The notes below the pieces were generated by a model. That model saw only the letters and a program-made list of their open reading frames with translations, had not been told where the DNA came from and searched no databases. Position numbers and translations under genes: made by a program. Source: Salinisphaera japonica YTM-1 (lineage in GTDB: Bacteria > Pseudomonadota > Gammaproteobacteria > Nevskiales > Salinisphaeraceae). From it: a stretch of 64,000 nucleotides of DNA. The stretch spans positions 1 through 64,000 of the forward strand of contig NZ_AYKG01000006.1 in NCBI RefSeq assembly GCF_003788585.1. Reading direction: 5' to 3'. Positions 50,345 through 59,831 of this stretch are shown one piece after another. Positions within the stretch are counted from its first letter, which is position 1. Every line of letters begins with the position of its first letter.

Positions 50345-52048
50345 CTACGCCCCGGCCGTCAGCAACGGATCCGCCAGGCCCAGCAGATAAAAGCCGATCA
50401 GCCCGATCACCCCCGCCAGCACACAATAATAAAGCGTGGGCAACATGGTCTTGCGCAGGATCGTGCCCTCACGGCCCAACAAACCTACCGTAGCCGAAGC
50501 CGCCACCACGTTATGAATCGCGATCATGTTGCCGGCCGCCGCGCCCACGGCCTGCAAGGCCACCATGAAGGCGGTGGACAGCCCCAGCGCTTCGGCGATG
50601 TTGAACTGAAAGTCAGCGAGCATGAGGTTCGATACCGTATTCGACCCCGCGATGAAGGCGCCCAACGCGCCGACGGCCGGGGCGAACAACGGATAGATAT
50701 CACCCACCCCGTTGGCCACGAACTGCGCCATCGCCACCGGCATGGACGCCAGATCCGCCCCGTTGACGCCGGAATTGATCAGCACGCGCACCATGGGGAT
50801 GGTAAAGATCAGCACGAAACCCGCGCCCAGAATGGTCTGCGTGGATTCGGAAAACGCCTGGCGTGCGGCCGACAGCCGCATGCGATGGATACCCACCGTC
50901 AAAAGCACGGCGATCACGATGATCCCGCCCGGCAGATACAAGGGCTCGATCGAGCCGGAAATACCGGCCTCGCCCAGGATGTTGTTCCAAGACAGCGCGA
51001 CGGACTTCAGTGCCTCCTGAACCGGCGGCACCATGCGCGAGATCACCAGCAGCACGGCCAGCAGGCCGTAGGGCACCCAGCCCATCAGCGTGGACATGGG
51101 CGCGCGACCGGCCACATCCTCGAACTTGATCTCCATCGAGCCCATCCACTCGGCCGGCCACTGCTCGGCCGGGGCGAACTGCCAGCTCTTCTTGGGCATG
51201 AGAAAGCCGCGGCGCGCGGCGGGCACCACGATGGCAAGCCCCACCAGGGCGCCGATCATCGACGGGAACGAGGGGCCCAGAAAAATACCGGCCAGCGCGA
51301 ACGGGAGCGCAAAGGCCAGGCCGCCAAACAGGCAGAACGGCAGCACTTCGAAGCCGTGGGTCCATTTCTTGTCGGTGCCGAAAAAGCGCGTGAGGATCGT
51401 TACGAGAATGAACGGCATCGTCACGCCGCAGATCGCGTGGATGATGGCTACCTCGGACGTCACAAGCTGTAGATACTGGGCCCAGCTGGCGCCCTGCGCG
51501 GCCAGATCGGTGGCGATGGCTGACTGATGCACGCCGCCGGTCACCCCCACGATAATCGGCGTGCCGACCGCGCCGAAAGACACCGGCGTGGACTGGACCA
51601 TCAAACCCATGACCACCGCCGGCAGCGCCGGAAAGCCGAGAGCCACCAGCAGCGGCGAGGCCACCGCGGCCGTTGTGCCGAAACCCGAGGCGCCTTCGAT
51701 GAAGCAGCCGAACAGCCAGGCGGCGATCACCACCTGAATACGCCGATCATCCGTGATGCCGGAAAAGCCGTTACGAATCGCTGAAATACCGCCCGAATGC
51801 TTGAGCGTGTTCAGCAGCAGGATCGCCCCGAAGATGATCCACAGGATCGAGATCGTGAGCATCAAACCTTGCAGCGACGAGGCGATGACCCGCACGAACG
51901 GCATCTGCCAGGCCAGAATGGCCAACAGCACGGTATACAGATACACGATCGGCATGGCCGTACGCGCGGCGAGCCGCAGGCCGATCAACAAGATAGCGGC
52001 CAGCAGCAACGGCGTGAATGCCAGAAGCGACATCAGCGTCGAGGTCAT
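50345..52048 (-). CDS. lldP: L-lactate/glycolate permease LldP family
   Basis: 567-residue inner-membrane proton symporter with 12-14 hydrophobic segments. Family signatures are [58 protein letters not shown] and [16 protein letters not shown]. Length is normal. The start at 52048 ([13 protein letters not shown]) has AAGGA nine bases upstream. It forms an operon with the GlcG-like gene; no lactate dehydrogenase gene is in this window. Confidence 0.94.
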   Translation of the reverse strand: MTSTLMSLLAFTPLLLAAILLIGLRLAARTAMPIVYLYTVLLAILAWQMPFVRVIASSLQGLMLTISILWIIFGAILLLNTLKHSGGISAIRNGFSGITDDRRIQVVIAAWLFGCFIEGASGFGTTAAVASPLLVALGFPALPAVVMGLMVQSTPVSFGAVGTPIIVGVTGGVHQSAIATDLAAQGASWAQYLQLVTSEVAIIHAICGVTMPFILVTILTRFFGTDKKWTHGFEVLPFCLFGGLAFALPFALAGIFLGPSFPSMIGALVGLAIVVPAARRGFLMPKKSWQFAPAEQWPAEWMGSMEIKFEDVAGRAPMSTLMGWVPYGLLAVLLVISRMVPPVQEALKSVALSWNNILGEAGISGSIEPLYLPGGIIVIAVLLTVGIHRMRLSAARQAFSESTQTILGAGFVLIFTIPMVRVLINSGVNGADLASMPVAMAQFVANGVGDIYPLFAPAVGALGAFIAGSNTVSNLMLADFQFNIAEALGLSTAFMVALQAVGAAAGNMIAIHNVVAASATVGLLGREGTILRKTMLPTLYYCVLAGVIGLIGFYLLGLADPLLTAGA

Positions 52049-52372
52049 AGATTGTAATCCTTGATCCGATGACCGATTGCGCCCCAATGCTTCGACGGGC
52101 GACCGGTCTCGTTTGTTGTCTCCTCCACGAGCCCGCGGCTCGCCGCTCTATAAAGCATGAAAGCGCAGGCGCGCTCAATACGACCCAGCGATGGCCGACA
52201 GCGCACGATGCCCCCCGCTGGAAAGCCGGCACCCGCGATAGCCCGTGAGCCGGGCGCTCGCCACGATGAGCGGCTGCTAGGAGCCGAAAACACGCCGTGT
52301 TGCAAGATCGACAAATTGATTAGGCGACAGGCGCTATCGGCCCGGGCCATCAATTCGGTTTTGCGCGACCTG
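52049..52372. other. Intergenic region upstream of lldP
   Basis: 324 bp between the lldP start and the azlD stop. No gene, RNA or repeat is recognised. On the minus strand a TATAGA-like -10 element lies near 52150 but no convincing -35 accompanies it. Confidence 0.4.
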
Positions 52373-52690
52373 TCACGCCCCACAAAGGCGCAACAGGGCT
52401 GCCGTAGCCGCCGCACCCACAACGATCATCACCATCGTCTGACCGCGCCAGGCAAGCCCGGCGCCGACCGCCACACCCGCGATGCGGGCCGCATCAATCG
52501 ATACGCCGCGACTCTCTTCACCGCTCAACGTGGCAACGAGCGCGACACTGACCAGCAGTACAACGGGCGCGATCTCCGAAAGCTCGGCCAATGCGGTGCC
52601 CGGCTGCCATCGTGCACCGGCCAACGGCCCGATCAGGCGGAACAGATAGGTTCCCAGCGCAATCGCCGCGATCAGCCATAGCCAGCTCAT
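52373..52690 (-). CDS. azlD: AzlD family branched-chain amino acid exporter small subunit
   Basis: 105 residues with three to four membrane segments (LWLIAAIALGTYLFRLIGPLAG, IAPVVLLVSVALVAT, MVMIVVGAAATAALLRL). GTYLFR is typical of AzlD/YgaH. It forms a two-component exporter with AzlC; the start overlaps the azlC stop by 4 bp (ATGA type). The translocated amino acid is unknown. Confidence 0.9.
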   Translation of the reverse strand: MSWLWLIAAIALGTYLFRLIGPLAGARWQPGTALAELSEIAPVVLLVSVALVATLSGEESRGVSIDAARIAGVAVGAGLAWRGQTMVMIVVGAAATAALLRLCGA

Positions 52691-53394
52691 GGCTGGCCTT
52701 GCCACCCTGGCCGCCGGCAAGGCCACACCAGCACCACACAGCCGAGCAGCGAAGCCAGCACCGGCCAGCCCGGCGGTAGAACGGCCAGCCCGACCAGGCT
52801 GGCCAATGCCCCGGCACCTACGGCCGCGCGGACACGAGCGCCGTGAAGCGCGTCGGCCACCAGGGCAAGCAAAATTGTCGGCAACACGGCGTCCAGTCCC
52901 AGCGCATGCACGTCCCCCAGATGATCGCCCAGCATCACGCCCGCCAGCACGGCCATATTCCAGCAGACAAAGATCAAACCGCCGGCGCCCCAGAACAGAC
53001 GCCGCCGGCGACACGGGTCTGAGACGCCCAGCACGAGTGCGGTGTTCACGTCCGTGATCAGATGCGCGCCAAAGAACCGATGCCAGCGGTGCCGGCCCGT
53101 GGCATCCGCCACAGCGATACCATAAGCCAGCATGCGCGCATTGATGACCAACCCGGCCAGGATTGCCGCAACCAGACCGCCACCGCCCATCACGATCCCG
53201 ATGGCCGCAAACTGCGCACTGCCGGCGAACACTGCGGCCGACATGGCCGGCGCCACCCAGCCCGGTATGCCGGCCGATACCGTGATCGCGCCAAACGAGA
53301 TACCGACCAGGGCATAGGCCAGACAAATCGGGGCGACCTGGCGCCACAACACCGCCCCGACCGTCGCAACCGATGAATCATAAGATGAACGCAT
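52687..53394 (-). CDS. azlC: AzlC family branched-chain amino acid exporter large subunit
   Basis: 235 residues with about seven hydrophobic segments. Signatures are AYALVGISFGAITVSAG, FAGSAQFAAIGIV, LVINARMLAYGIAV and HLITDVNTALVLG, the AzlC/YgaZ pattern. The start at 53394 (MRSSYDSS) is chosen because the first helix follows soon; an upstream in-frame start at 53484 adds an unlikely leader that would reach into the divergent regulator. It pairs with azlD downstream, and the XRE-cupin gene divergent from it is probably its regulator. Confidence 0.9.
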   Translation of the reverse strand: MRSSYDSSVATVGAVLWRQVAPICLAYALVGISFGAITVSAGIPGWVAPAMSAAVFAGSAQFAAIGIVMGGGGLVAAILAGLVINARMLAYGIAVADATGRHRWHRFFGAHLITDVNTALVLGVSDPCRRRRLFWGAGGLIFVCWNMAVLAGVMLGDHLGDVHALGLDAVLPTILLALVADALHGARVRAAVGAGALASLVGLAVLPPGWPVLASLLGCVVLVWPCRRPGWQGQP

Positions 53395-53461
53395 CGTTCG
53401 ATATATAAAACACTTTTCGCTCAGTGTACGCTTTTCACCGCCTGCCGAAACTGCTTGTTCA

Positions 53462-54037
53462 ATGCCCGACGCGACCGACAACACACCCCAGAGTGCTTTG
53501 CTGGGGCATATCGCCGATCAATTGCGGCGTCTGCGCGCCTCGCGCGGGTTATCGGCCTCGGCGTTGGCACGACAGGCCGGGATTGCGAAATCGACTTTGA
53601 CCCAACTCGAGCTCGGCCGGGGCAATCCAGGCATCGAGACGCTATGGGCCCTGGCGAGCACATTGGGCGTGCCCTTCGCCGAGCTGATCACGGCCGCACC
53701 CGCGGATGTCGCGATCGTGCGCGCCGGTCAGGGAACGACCACCGAAGACGAGCAGGCCACGATGCAGGCCACGCTCATTGATACCGCCTGGTCCGGCCGA
53801 CGACAGTCGCTGTATCGCCTGCATTTGGCCGCCGGCGCGGTCCACGTCTCGCAGGCCCATCTGCCGGCGACGATAGAGCACCTGTACGTGATCTCCGGCC
53901 GTCTCAGTGCCGGCCCCCAGGATCAGCCTGTTGTGCTGGCACCCGGTGATTACATGCGATATGCCGGCGACGGCGCGCATGTCTACCAGGCCCATGAGAC
54001 AGACGCCGAGGCCCTGCTGATCATGACCTACGATTGA
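53462..54037 (+). CDS. XRE-family regulator with cupin domain
   Basis: 191 residues. Helix-turn-helix at about 15-70 (LRRLRASRGLSASALARQAGIAKSTLTQLELGRGNPGIETLWALA). C-terminal cupin at about 110-190 (VSQAHLPATIEHLYVISGRL, VLAPGDYMRYAGDGAHVYQA). Such regulators often control a divergent AzlCD-type exporter and sense its substrate. The 67-bp gap to azlC is AT-rich (gatatataaaacactttt) and is the likely site of action. The last 10 bp overlap the convergent acetyltransferase gene. Confidence 0.9.
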   Translation: MPDATDNTPQSALLGHIADQLRRLRASRGLSASALARQAGIAKSTLTQLELGRGNPGIETLWALASTLGVPFAELITAAPADVAIVRAGQGTTTEDEQATMQATLIDTAWSGRRQSLYRLHLAAGAVHVSQAHLPATIEHLYVISGRLSAGPQDQPVVLAPGDYMRYAGDGAHVYQAHETDAEALLIMTYD

Positions 54038-54531
54038 TCAGACGGGTCTGTAACCACCCGATCGACGCCGAAGCCGCGGGCCCGATAGTTGGCCAGCGCG
54101 TTGGGATGATCGAAGTTACAGGTGTGCAGCCATACCCGCTGTGTGCCCGGCAGCTGCCAGGCGGCAGCCACGCCGGCGGCGAGCACCGCCCCGCCGTAGC
54201 CGTGGCCCACGAAAGCCGGCAACAGACCAAAATAAGCGATCTCCACGCCACTCGCCTGATCCTGGGCCAGCTCACAAAACCCCACAGACCGGTCGGTTTC
54301 GGCCACCCATAACGACACGCCGGGCCGGCGCGCGCGGGCAGCCCAGTCTGCCGCCGACCAGCCCAGGCGATCACGCCATTGATAGGCCGCACCGACATCA
54401 TGATAGAACCCGCGCAGCCGATCCGGGTCGGCCGGCTGCACGCGATGAAAATCAAACGCCGGAACCACGCGCGGCCAGACCAGCGCTGACGGATCGGTCA
54501 TCGACAGGTAAGTGACGATTTCATCAGTCAT
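54028..54531 (-). CDS. GNAT-family N-acetyltransferase
   Basis: 167 residues. SLWVAETDRSVGFCELAQD, IAYFGLLPAFVGHGYGGAVLAAGVAAAW (acetyl-CoA pyrophosphate loop in GHGYGG form) and VWLHTCNFDHPNALANYRARGF make the GNAT fold plain. Substrate unknown. Convergent with the XRE-cupin regulator and overlapping its end by 10 bp. Confidence 0.87.
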   Translation of the reverse strand: MTDEIVTYLSMTDPSALVWPRVVPAFDFHRVQPADPDRLRGFYHDVGAAYQWRDRLGWSAADWAARARRPGVSLWVAETDRSVGFCELAQDQASGVEIAYFGLLPAFVGHGYGGAVLAAGVAAAWQLPGTQRVWLHTCNFDHPNALANYRARGFGVDRVVTDPSDQS

Positions 54532-54572
54532 GGCAGGCTATTCTGGCAAGACCTTCTAGAACGGGAAACCTC

Positions 54573-55043
54573 ATGGCCGATCTACTCACCCTGTGGCAAC
54601 GCGCCAATCGGCTGCCCGGCGGGCGCCACGTATTTTCGCGCGGCGTGGCTTGGCGTGCACCGTATTTCGCCACGATACGGCCCTTTTTTGAAAGCGTCAC
54701 GCGTGAGCGCTGTGTCGTGCACATGGCCAAGCGCCGGGCTGTTCAAAACCACATCGGCACCGTGCACGCGATCGCGATCTGCAATCTGGCCGAGGCCGCC
54801 GCCGGCGTGCTGGCCGAAGTAAGCGTGCCGCGTACGCACCGATGGATTCCCAAGGGCATGCAAGTCGCCTATGTGGCCAAGGCCACGACGGATATTCGCG
54901 CCACCGCGGTGGCCCGCACGCCCCGGCCGGTGTTCACCGACGGCATGGCCTACCCGATCGTCGTCGATCTTGAGGATACACACGGCACGACGGTCGTCTC
55001 GGCCGTGATTTCAATGTGGGTAACGGCACGCCCCACCCGCTAG
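54573..55043 (+). CDS. Hotdog-fold thioesterase-like protein (DUF4442)
   Basis: 156 residues. The plan is that of DUF4442 / PaaI-like hotdog proteins: a positively charged N-terminal segment, a central [22 protein letters not shown] helix (the hotdog sausage) and strands [23 protein letters not shown]. Probably acts on acyl-thioesters. It is 110 bp upstream of coaA on the same strand. Confidence 0.8.
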   Translation: MADLLTLWQRANRLPGGRHVFSRGVAWRAPYFATIRPFFESVTRERCVVHMAKRRAVQNHIGTVHAIAICNLAEAAAGVLAEVSVPRTHRWIPKGMQVAYVAKATTDIRATAVARTPRPVFTDGMAYPIVVDLEDTHGTTVVSAVISMWVTARPTR

Positions 55044-55153
55044 CCACACGGCTGGCCGCGCCCATCGGCATGACGAGATGGTTACACTGCGGCTTCACCG
55101 CGTCGGGGGCGTCGATCACCGCGCGCTCGTTTTGGCTTCAAGGAATCGTCGTC

Positions 55154-56098
55154 ATGCCCGAAAAGACGGCATACAGCCCCTACATGCATTTCTCGCGAGA
55201 TCAATGGGCCGCGCTTCGCAACGCGGTGCCCATGACGCTGACCGCGGACGAGATCGATACGTTGCGCGGTATCAACGAAGAACTCTCGATGGCCGAGGTC
55301 ACCGAAATCTACCTGCCCTTGGCCCGGCTGCTGGATCTGTATGCCAGCGCGCATCAGCAACGTTCGACCACGCTGGATCAGTTCCTGGGCAACCACGCTC
55401 GACGGCCCCCGTTCGTGATCGGCATCGCTGGGAGCGTGGCCGTGGGCAAGAGCACCACCGCCCGCGTGCTCCAGGCGCTGCTCGATCGCTGGCCGACCTC
55501 ACGGCGCGTCGCACTCGTGACCACCGATGGTTTTCTCTATCCCAATGCCACGCTGGATGCACGCGGTTTGATGGCCCGCAAGGGCTTTCCCGAATCGTTT
55601 GATATCGCTCGCCTGCTGGAGTTCGTCTCCGAGCTCAAGGCCGGCGCACCGAAACTCGAAGTCCCGCTATATTCGCACCTGGTTTATGACGTGCTCAGCG
55701 ATCGCACACAGATGGTTGATCAACCGGACATCGTGATTCTGGAAGGCCTCAACGTGCTGCAGTCCGGCATGGATTATCCGCAGAACGCCGATCATGTCTT
55801 CGTCTCCGACTTCCTGGACTTCTCGATCTATGTCGATGCCGATATTGATCATCTGAACGCCTGGTTCCTGAATCGCTTCATGACACTGCGTGAAAGCGTG
55901 TTCGCCGATCCGAACTCTTATTTCCACAAATATGCCCACCTATCGGAAACCGAGGCACAGGCAACCGCCAACCGCATCTGGCGAGACATCAACGAGAAGA
56001 ACCTCGTGGAAAACATCCTGCCCACCCGCGAGCGCGCCAGCCTGATTCTGACCAAGGGCGCCGAACACGCTGTCGAACAGGTCATGTTGCGCAAATAG
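55154..56098 (+). CDS. coaA: Pantothenate kinase, type I
   Basis: 314 residues. Catalyses the first, regulated step of coenzyme A synthesis. The Walker A is [18 protein letters not shown], followed by [19 protein letters not shown] and [29 protein letters not shown] near the N-terminus and [12 protein letters not shown] are typical. The start at 55154 (MPEKTAY) gives the usual length; the longer frame from 55016 overlaps the upstream gene. It is the last core gene before the genomic island. Confidence 0.96.
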   Translation: MPEKTAYSPYMHFSRDQWAALRNAVPMTLTADEIDTLRGINEELSMAEVTEIYLPLARLLDLYASAHQQRSTTLDQFLGNHARRPPFVIGIAGSVAVGKSTTARVLQALLDRWPTSRRVALVTTDGFLYPNATLDARGLMARKGFPESFDIARLLEFVSELKAGAPKLEVPLYSHLVYDVLSDRTQMVDQPDIVILEGLNVLQSGMDYPQNADHVFVSDFLDFSIYVDADIDHLNAWFLNRFMTLRESVFADPNSYFHKYAHLSETEAQATANRIWRDINEKNLVENILPTRERASLILTKGAEHAVEQVMLRK

Positions 56099-56139
56099 TC
56101 CGCATGGCCTCGATGCCTGTGCCCGCGGGCACACGGTTT

Positions 56140-56240
56140 GATCAATTTCTGATCATCGATCGCAAAACCGTTGGCAGCCGGGGCTTGCGGCGCATGCACA
56201 CAGTGTTATCCACAGTTTTTGTGGGTTGTTGTGTGGATCG
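56140..56240. other. DnaA-box pair and GATC cluster downstream of coaA
   Basis: A perfect TTATCCACA lies at 56206-56214 and a facing 7/9 match (TGTGGATcg) at 56232-56240. Three GATC sites fall within 22 bases just upstream (56140, 56151, 56158). The rest of the gap 56099-56464 is GC-rich and holds no gene I can support. The usual oriC neighbours are absent, so this is unlikely to be the replication origin. Confidence 0.45.
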
Positions 56241-56464
56241 AGATGACCGACGGCGCCGGCCGGGGTCGACGAAACCGTCGGGCTAACGAGGCCGCCCGTC
56301 GCCGCAGCTGCGCTTGGCGCCCCCACGGGAGAGGTTATTCGCGGCTGCGCCGCTCACCTGTTCGGGGCCAGTACAGTGTGGCCGTCCTGTCCGGCTCAGC
56401 CATCCCGCGCGGTAAAGTAGCAGCCCGATCTGGAGTCCAATCCCCCGAAGCCTGGAGCTTGGAT

Positions 56465-56695
56465 ATGAAGAAGCGCTATATCGAAAACCAAATCATTGGT
56501 CTTCTGAAGAGGCCGAGACCGGTACACCGGTTAAAGAGTTATGCCGCCGACACGGGTTTTCCCGAGGCCAACTATTACACGTTTCAAAACAAGTTCAGCG
56601 GCATGGGCATACCGGGTGCCAAGTGGCTCAAGGCGCTCGAAAACAGTCGCTTGAAGCGGCTGTTGGCCGAGTCGATGCTCGAAAACGTGCAGTAG
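56465..56695 (+). pseudogene. IS3-family OrfA transposase remnant with compensating frameshifts
   Basis: 76-codon frame. The ends match IS3-group OrfA: MKKRY..NQIIGLLK at the start and NYYTFQNKFSGMGIP..KWLKALE..RLKRLLAESMLENVQ at the end. The middle (residues 16-32) is in the wrong frame. Restoring one base after codon 15 and removing one near 56565 gives EAETGTPVKELCRRHGFS, the expected helix-turn-helix. So a -1 and a +1 change cancel, leaving the frame open but the DNA-binding part scrambled. OrfB is missing. It marks the left edge of the island. Confidence 0.8.
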
Positions 56696-56700
56696 AACGA

Positions 56701-56829
56701 AGTCAGGTCTTGCATTACGACATTCAGCCGGGAAAACCTACCGCGTCGGTCCAACTTAGCTAATCAATTCGAGTCTCGCTTTTTATCGGTAGTTGGCTTA
56801 TCAAAATTGTGGCAATGCAAGACCTGACT
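56701..56829. mobile_element. 129-bp inverted-repeat element (REP/MITE-like)
   Basis: Perfect 16-bp terminal inverted repeats, agtcaggtcttgcatt at the left and its reverse complement at the right, enclose about 97 bp of AT-richer sequence without a gene. The 'gtcaggtcttgcatt' word is familiar to me from ends associated with Y1/REP-associated transposases; that link is from memory. It lies 6 bp past the IS3 remnant and 35 bp from the end of the DUF262 gene. Confidence 0.7.
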
Positions 56830-56863
56830 CCGTCACCCAGCCCCCTGCAGCAGATATTATCTT

Positions 56864-58666
56864 TCAAGCGGCCACATCGTTTTCAGCAATGCGCTTACCC
56901 ATGACTTTCTCGATCAGACTGAGCAGAAGTCGCCGACGCTCGTCGATAAAACCGTGGAAGTCGTCTTCCCGCAAACGCGCCGCTGGAACACAATGGCTAG
57001 CCAGAATCGTGTCCATCTCGGCATCGCTCATCTGCACCTGCGGATCGTTCTGTATCTTGTACAGATAATGCGACGGCGCATCGCCACCGATTTTGCGATT
57101 CGCCTTGTACGAAATCGGCGTCTTATTGAGGATGTTGTCGTATTGCTTGACTTGGATACTCTGTGTTTCGCACCAGTGGCTGGGAAATATATGGTGTATG
57201 TCCAAGGCGATCTCCTGGGCGTCGAGCTCCTGAATGCCGGCCTTCCAGAAGAAGTCCTCGGCCCCTTCGCGCAATACCAGAACGTTGATCGCCTTATAGG
57301 CCGCGCTATTGCGGGTGCGTAGCGAAGACAGACGCTCGGGTTGGAATGCCGCATCGGTCACGGTGCGCGGCACGGCCTCATCGTCGTCAAACCACTGCAT
57401 AAGCTCGTCCACGTCGTTCGCCACGCGTGTTTCCACGGCGCCACCGTAGAGCTCGCCCAGCACGCCGCACCAATACCACTGCGCCAGTTTTGCGTAGATA
57501 CGCGGCTCGCGCCAACGCTCACCGAGCAGCGTCATCACTGCGGCCAACGGAACCACCTGTGTGCCGTAGGGCACCTCGCGCGCGGCATAGAAGCACTCCT
57601 TGCGCAGGAAATGGGCGGCCCGCATATAGCCGGCCTCCACCGCATCCGCCCAGCGCTTATAAGCATCTAACGGCAGATCGAGCACGGCGGCACGCTTAGC
57701 GCTGACTGGCCGGATCTGCTTGCCCTGTCGGCCGTCCTGTATATCGGCCCGTTTGCGCTCGTGGGTGTGTAGTAGCGTGATCGCCTGCAAAAACTCGGTG
57801 GATTCCACGCCGTGCAACAACAAATCGCTCGTCAGACGGGTCCGGCGCGAGTCGACGTCGCGTAGGGAAGAGCCGTACCAGTCATCGCGCAGGTTATAGC
57901 CTTCCGCCGCATAGCCGGCGGTAATCAGCTCGAACACCGACAGCTGGACACCGCCGGTGTTCACCTTTTCGAACACCAGACACACCGCCTCCTTGCTCGT
58001 CTCCTTCTTAAGTTCGATGACCGGAACCTCGTAGTAACGAAAGGCGTTGATGACCTCACGGCGGAATCGCATATACATGCCAAACTGATCGGGCGCGTAC
58101 GCCTGCAACGCTTCTTCCCAAGCATCCGAGTTCAATATCTGGTCGCAGGGGAAATACAACTGCCGGCATTCCTGCTCCAGGGTCGATAGATCTAGTTCCA
58201 CATCCCGGCCGAAATTGCTTAGAATCTGGCGCTTTTCGTCCACCGCGACGAGCGCCTCTTCTAGGCGTTCCGGGCCGTCCAACGCGGTGGGAATATGCAG
58301 ATAATAGTGGCGTTTGATCTTCTTGCCCTTATTGGTCTGCGTATCCACGGGCGCAGCCAGCGCTACCGCCTGGGTCAGGCTAGTCAACCGCTGCTGGCCA
58401 TCAAGAATCAGTTTTTCCGGGTCGCGACTCTCTGCGCCGGAGTTCACGCCCTCCACGGGCCGCACCTGAAAGCGCACCTCGCCGCCGGTCTCCATGAGCA
58501 TCACCGCGCCCACGGGAAACGAGCGCGCGATGCTTACCAGCAGGCTGCGCACATGATCATCATCCCAGACCCAGCCGCGCTGGAAATCCGGCAACTGAAT
58601 CTTGCCTTCGGTAATCTGGCCCAGCAGCGCGGGCAGCGGTGTTTTAGTGCTGTCAAATGTTGTCAC
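56864..58666 (-). CDS. DUF262 (GmrSD-type) protein with C-terminal HNH-like motif
   Basis: 600 residues. The N-terminal DUF262/ParB-like domain has IQLPDFQRGWVW (23-34) and the nucleotide-binding DGQQRLTSL (89-97). A helical middle follows. The C-terminal part contains DIHHIFPSHW (from residue 489) and later ANRKIGG and PSHYL, the pattern of DUF1524/HNH nuclease ends in GmrSD-type IV restriction enzymes. Such proteins cut modified or foreign phage DNA in a nucleotide-dependent way. It is the last gene of the ZorA-ZorB-HNH operon (64-bp gap). It could act with Zorya or independently. Confidence 0.85.
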   Translation of the reverse strand: MTTFDSTKTPLPALLGQITEGKIQLPDFQRGWVWDDDHVRSLLVSIARSFPVGAVMLMETGGEVRFQVRPVEGVNSGAESRDPEKLILDGQQRLTSLTQAVALAAPVDTQTNKGKKIKRHYYLHIPTALDGPERLEEALVAVDEKRQILSNFGRDVELDLSTLEQECRQLYFPCDQILNSDAWEEALQAYAPDQFGMYMRFRREVINAFRYYEVPVIELKKETSKEAVCLVFEKVNTGGVQLSVFELITAGYAAEGYNLRDDWYGSSLRDVDSRRTRLTSDLLLHGVESTEFLQAITLLHTHERKRADIQDGRQGKQIRPVSAKRAAVLDLPLDAYKRWADAVEAGYMRAAHFLRKECFYAAREVPYGTQVVPLAAVMTLLGERWREPRIYAKLAQWYWCGVLGELYGGAVETRVANDVDELMQWFDDDEAVPRTVTDAAFQPERLSSLRTRNSAAYKAINVLVLREGAEDFFWKAGIQELDAQEIALDIHHIFPSHWCETQSIQVKQYDNILNKTPISYKANRKIGGDAPSHYLYKIQNDPQVQMSDAEMDTILASHCVPAARLREDDFHGFIDERRRLLLSLIEKVMGKRIAENDVAA

Positions 58667-58730
58667 GATCTACTCCCTGTCTTTATGAGGCGATATCCCG
58701 TCCAAGCGGCTTGGCTACCCACTCGACAAC

Positions 58731-59831
58731 TCAGCGTTGCAACACCTGCGTTACGAGCTGCGCGCGCCAGCCTGCAGTTTCGAGCAGCTGCACCTGTGCA
58801 CCGGTATCGACGATGGCTCGTTTTTTCGCCGGCCAGGACAATTCAGGCGTCAGGATCACTCCTTTGTCACCATCCAGGATATCGGCAGCCACTTCAGGCG
58901 CTGGATGGCCTTCGCGTAGCAATTTGAGCGCCACGCCCTCGTAGGCGGAGTCAATCAGATCCAGCACCTCATCCCAGCTGCCGGAGTCCGCGAGTACACC
59001 CTGTTGCTTGCGTCGCCGCTGGATGGTGGCCATATCATTGTTCTTGATCATCATCGTTCCGTGCATCGGCTGCTTACGATGACAGTCGACACAGAGCGCT
59101 TTAAGGTTGCTCGATTCGTTGTTCCTTTTATTGCCATCCACGTGATGCGTGTGGAGCAATCGACGCTCATCCGCGAGATTCACCAGACAGTTTTCACAGG
59201 TCCAATCTCGCTTGGCGCGAAAAGACTGGGATATCTGCTGCCAGTCCTCGGAATAGCCGCCGCCCCGGTCGGTAAAACGGCTTGGCAGACTTCGGAAACG
59301 AGTGCTGTAAGTCTTGAAGAACCTCTCCAAGGTAAATCCCTCAAAGATGGAACTCTTGCCGGGCCCGCCTTTCTGGTAGCCCTGGTAATTCAAAAATTTC
59401 AGGCAGTTTTTGCACACGCACAATTCCGCCTTTCCTTCCTGATAGCCCGCCACTGGATCAGTCCCCGAAACACTGAACACGCCACTCATATCGTTGGTGA
59501 CAACGTATCGCTCAAAACGCCCTCTACTGCGCATGGCATCCAGCGTATTGCACTCGGCGACGTGGAATTTCTTACCCTTTTCAGGGCTTTCGAGCACCTC
59601 GGAAATTCGTCTGCCCTGGTCCGGGATATACAACAGAACCTGGCGTCCTTGATAGGACAACAGGCCACTCGTGGTTTCTAGGTTGTCGAGGTCGACCTCG
59701 ATACCGCGCTCCAGCTCGGCATCGATCGCCAACTCCCCTTTGTTAACTGCCGAGAAGCGGAAGTCTCGATCGCTGGCGCCCATCATTTCAACACTGCGCC
59801 ACAGCGCATCGAAATCGACGCGTATCTTCAT
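58731..59831 (-). CDS. zorE: HNH endonuclease, ZorE-like
   Basis: 366 residues. An unrecognised N-terminal domain (1-135) is followed by a Cys cluster CVCKNC (138-143). The HNH domain has CENC (212-215), THHVDGNKRNNESSNLKALC (catalytic HH at 229-230, Asn near 238-242) and CVDCH (247-251). The C-terminal 90 residues (VILTPELSWPAKKRAIVD, LETAGWRAQLV) resemble the tail of PD-(D/E)xK-like modules, a weak match. Gene position after zorA-zorB fits the type II Zorya effector ZorE. The start overlaps the zorB stop by 4 bp. Family label by motif and context only. Confidence 0.78.
   Translation of the reverse strand: MKIRVDFDALWRSVEMMGASDRDFRFSAVNKGELAIDAELERGIEVDLDNLETTSGLLSYQGRQVLLYIPDQGRRISEVLESPEKGKKFHVAECNTLDAMRSRGRFERYVVTNDMSGVFSVSGTDPVAGYQEGKAELCVCKNCLKFLNYQGYQKGGPGKSSIFEGFTLERFFKTYSTRFRSLPSRFTDRGGGYSEDWQQISQSFRAKRDWTCENCLVNLADERRLLHTHHVDGNKRNNESSNLKALCVDCHRKQPMHGTMMIKNNDMATIQRRRKQQGVLADSGSWDEVLDLIDSAYEGVALKLLREGHPAPEVAADILDGDKGVILTPELSWPAKKRAIVDTGAQVQLLETAGWRAQLVTQVLQR

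Noticed and set aside
56140-56240. Replication origin
   Set aside because: Only one perfect DnaA box and one partial box are seen, with no dnaA, dnaN, gyrB, mnmG or AT-rich unwinding region.
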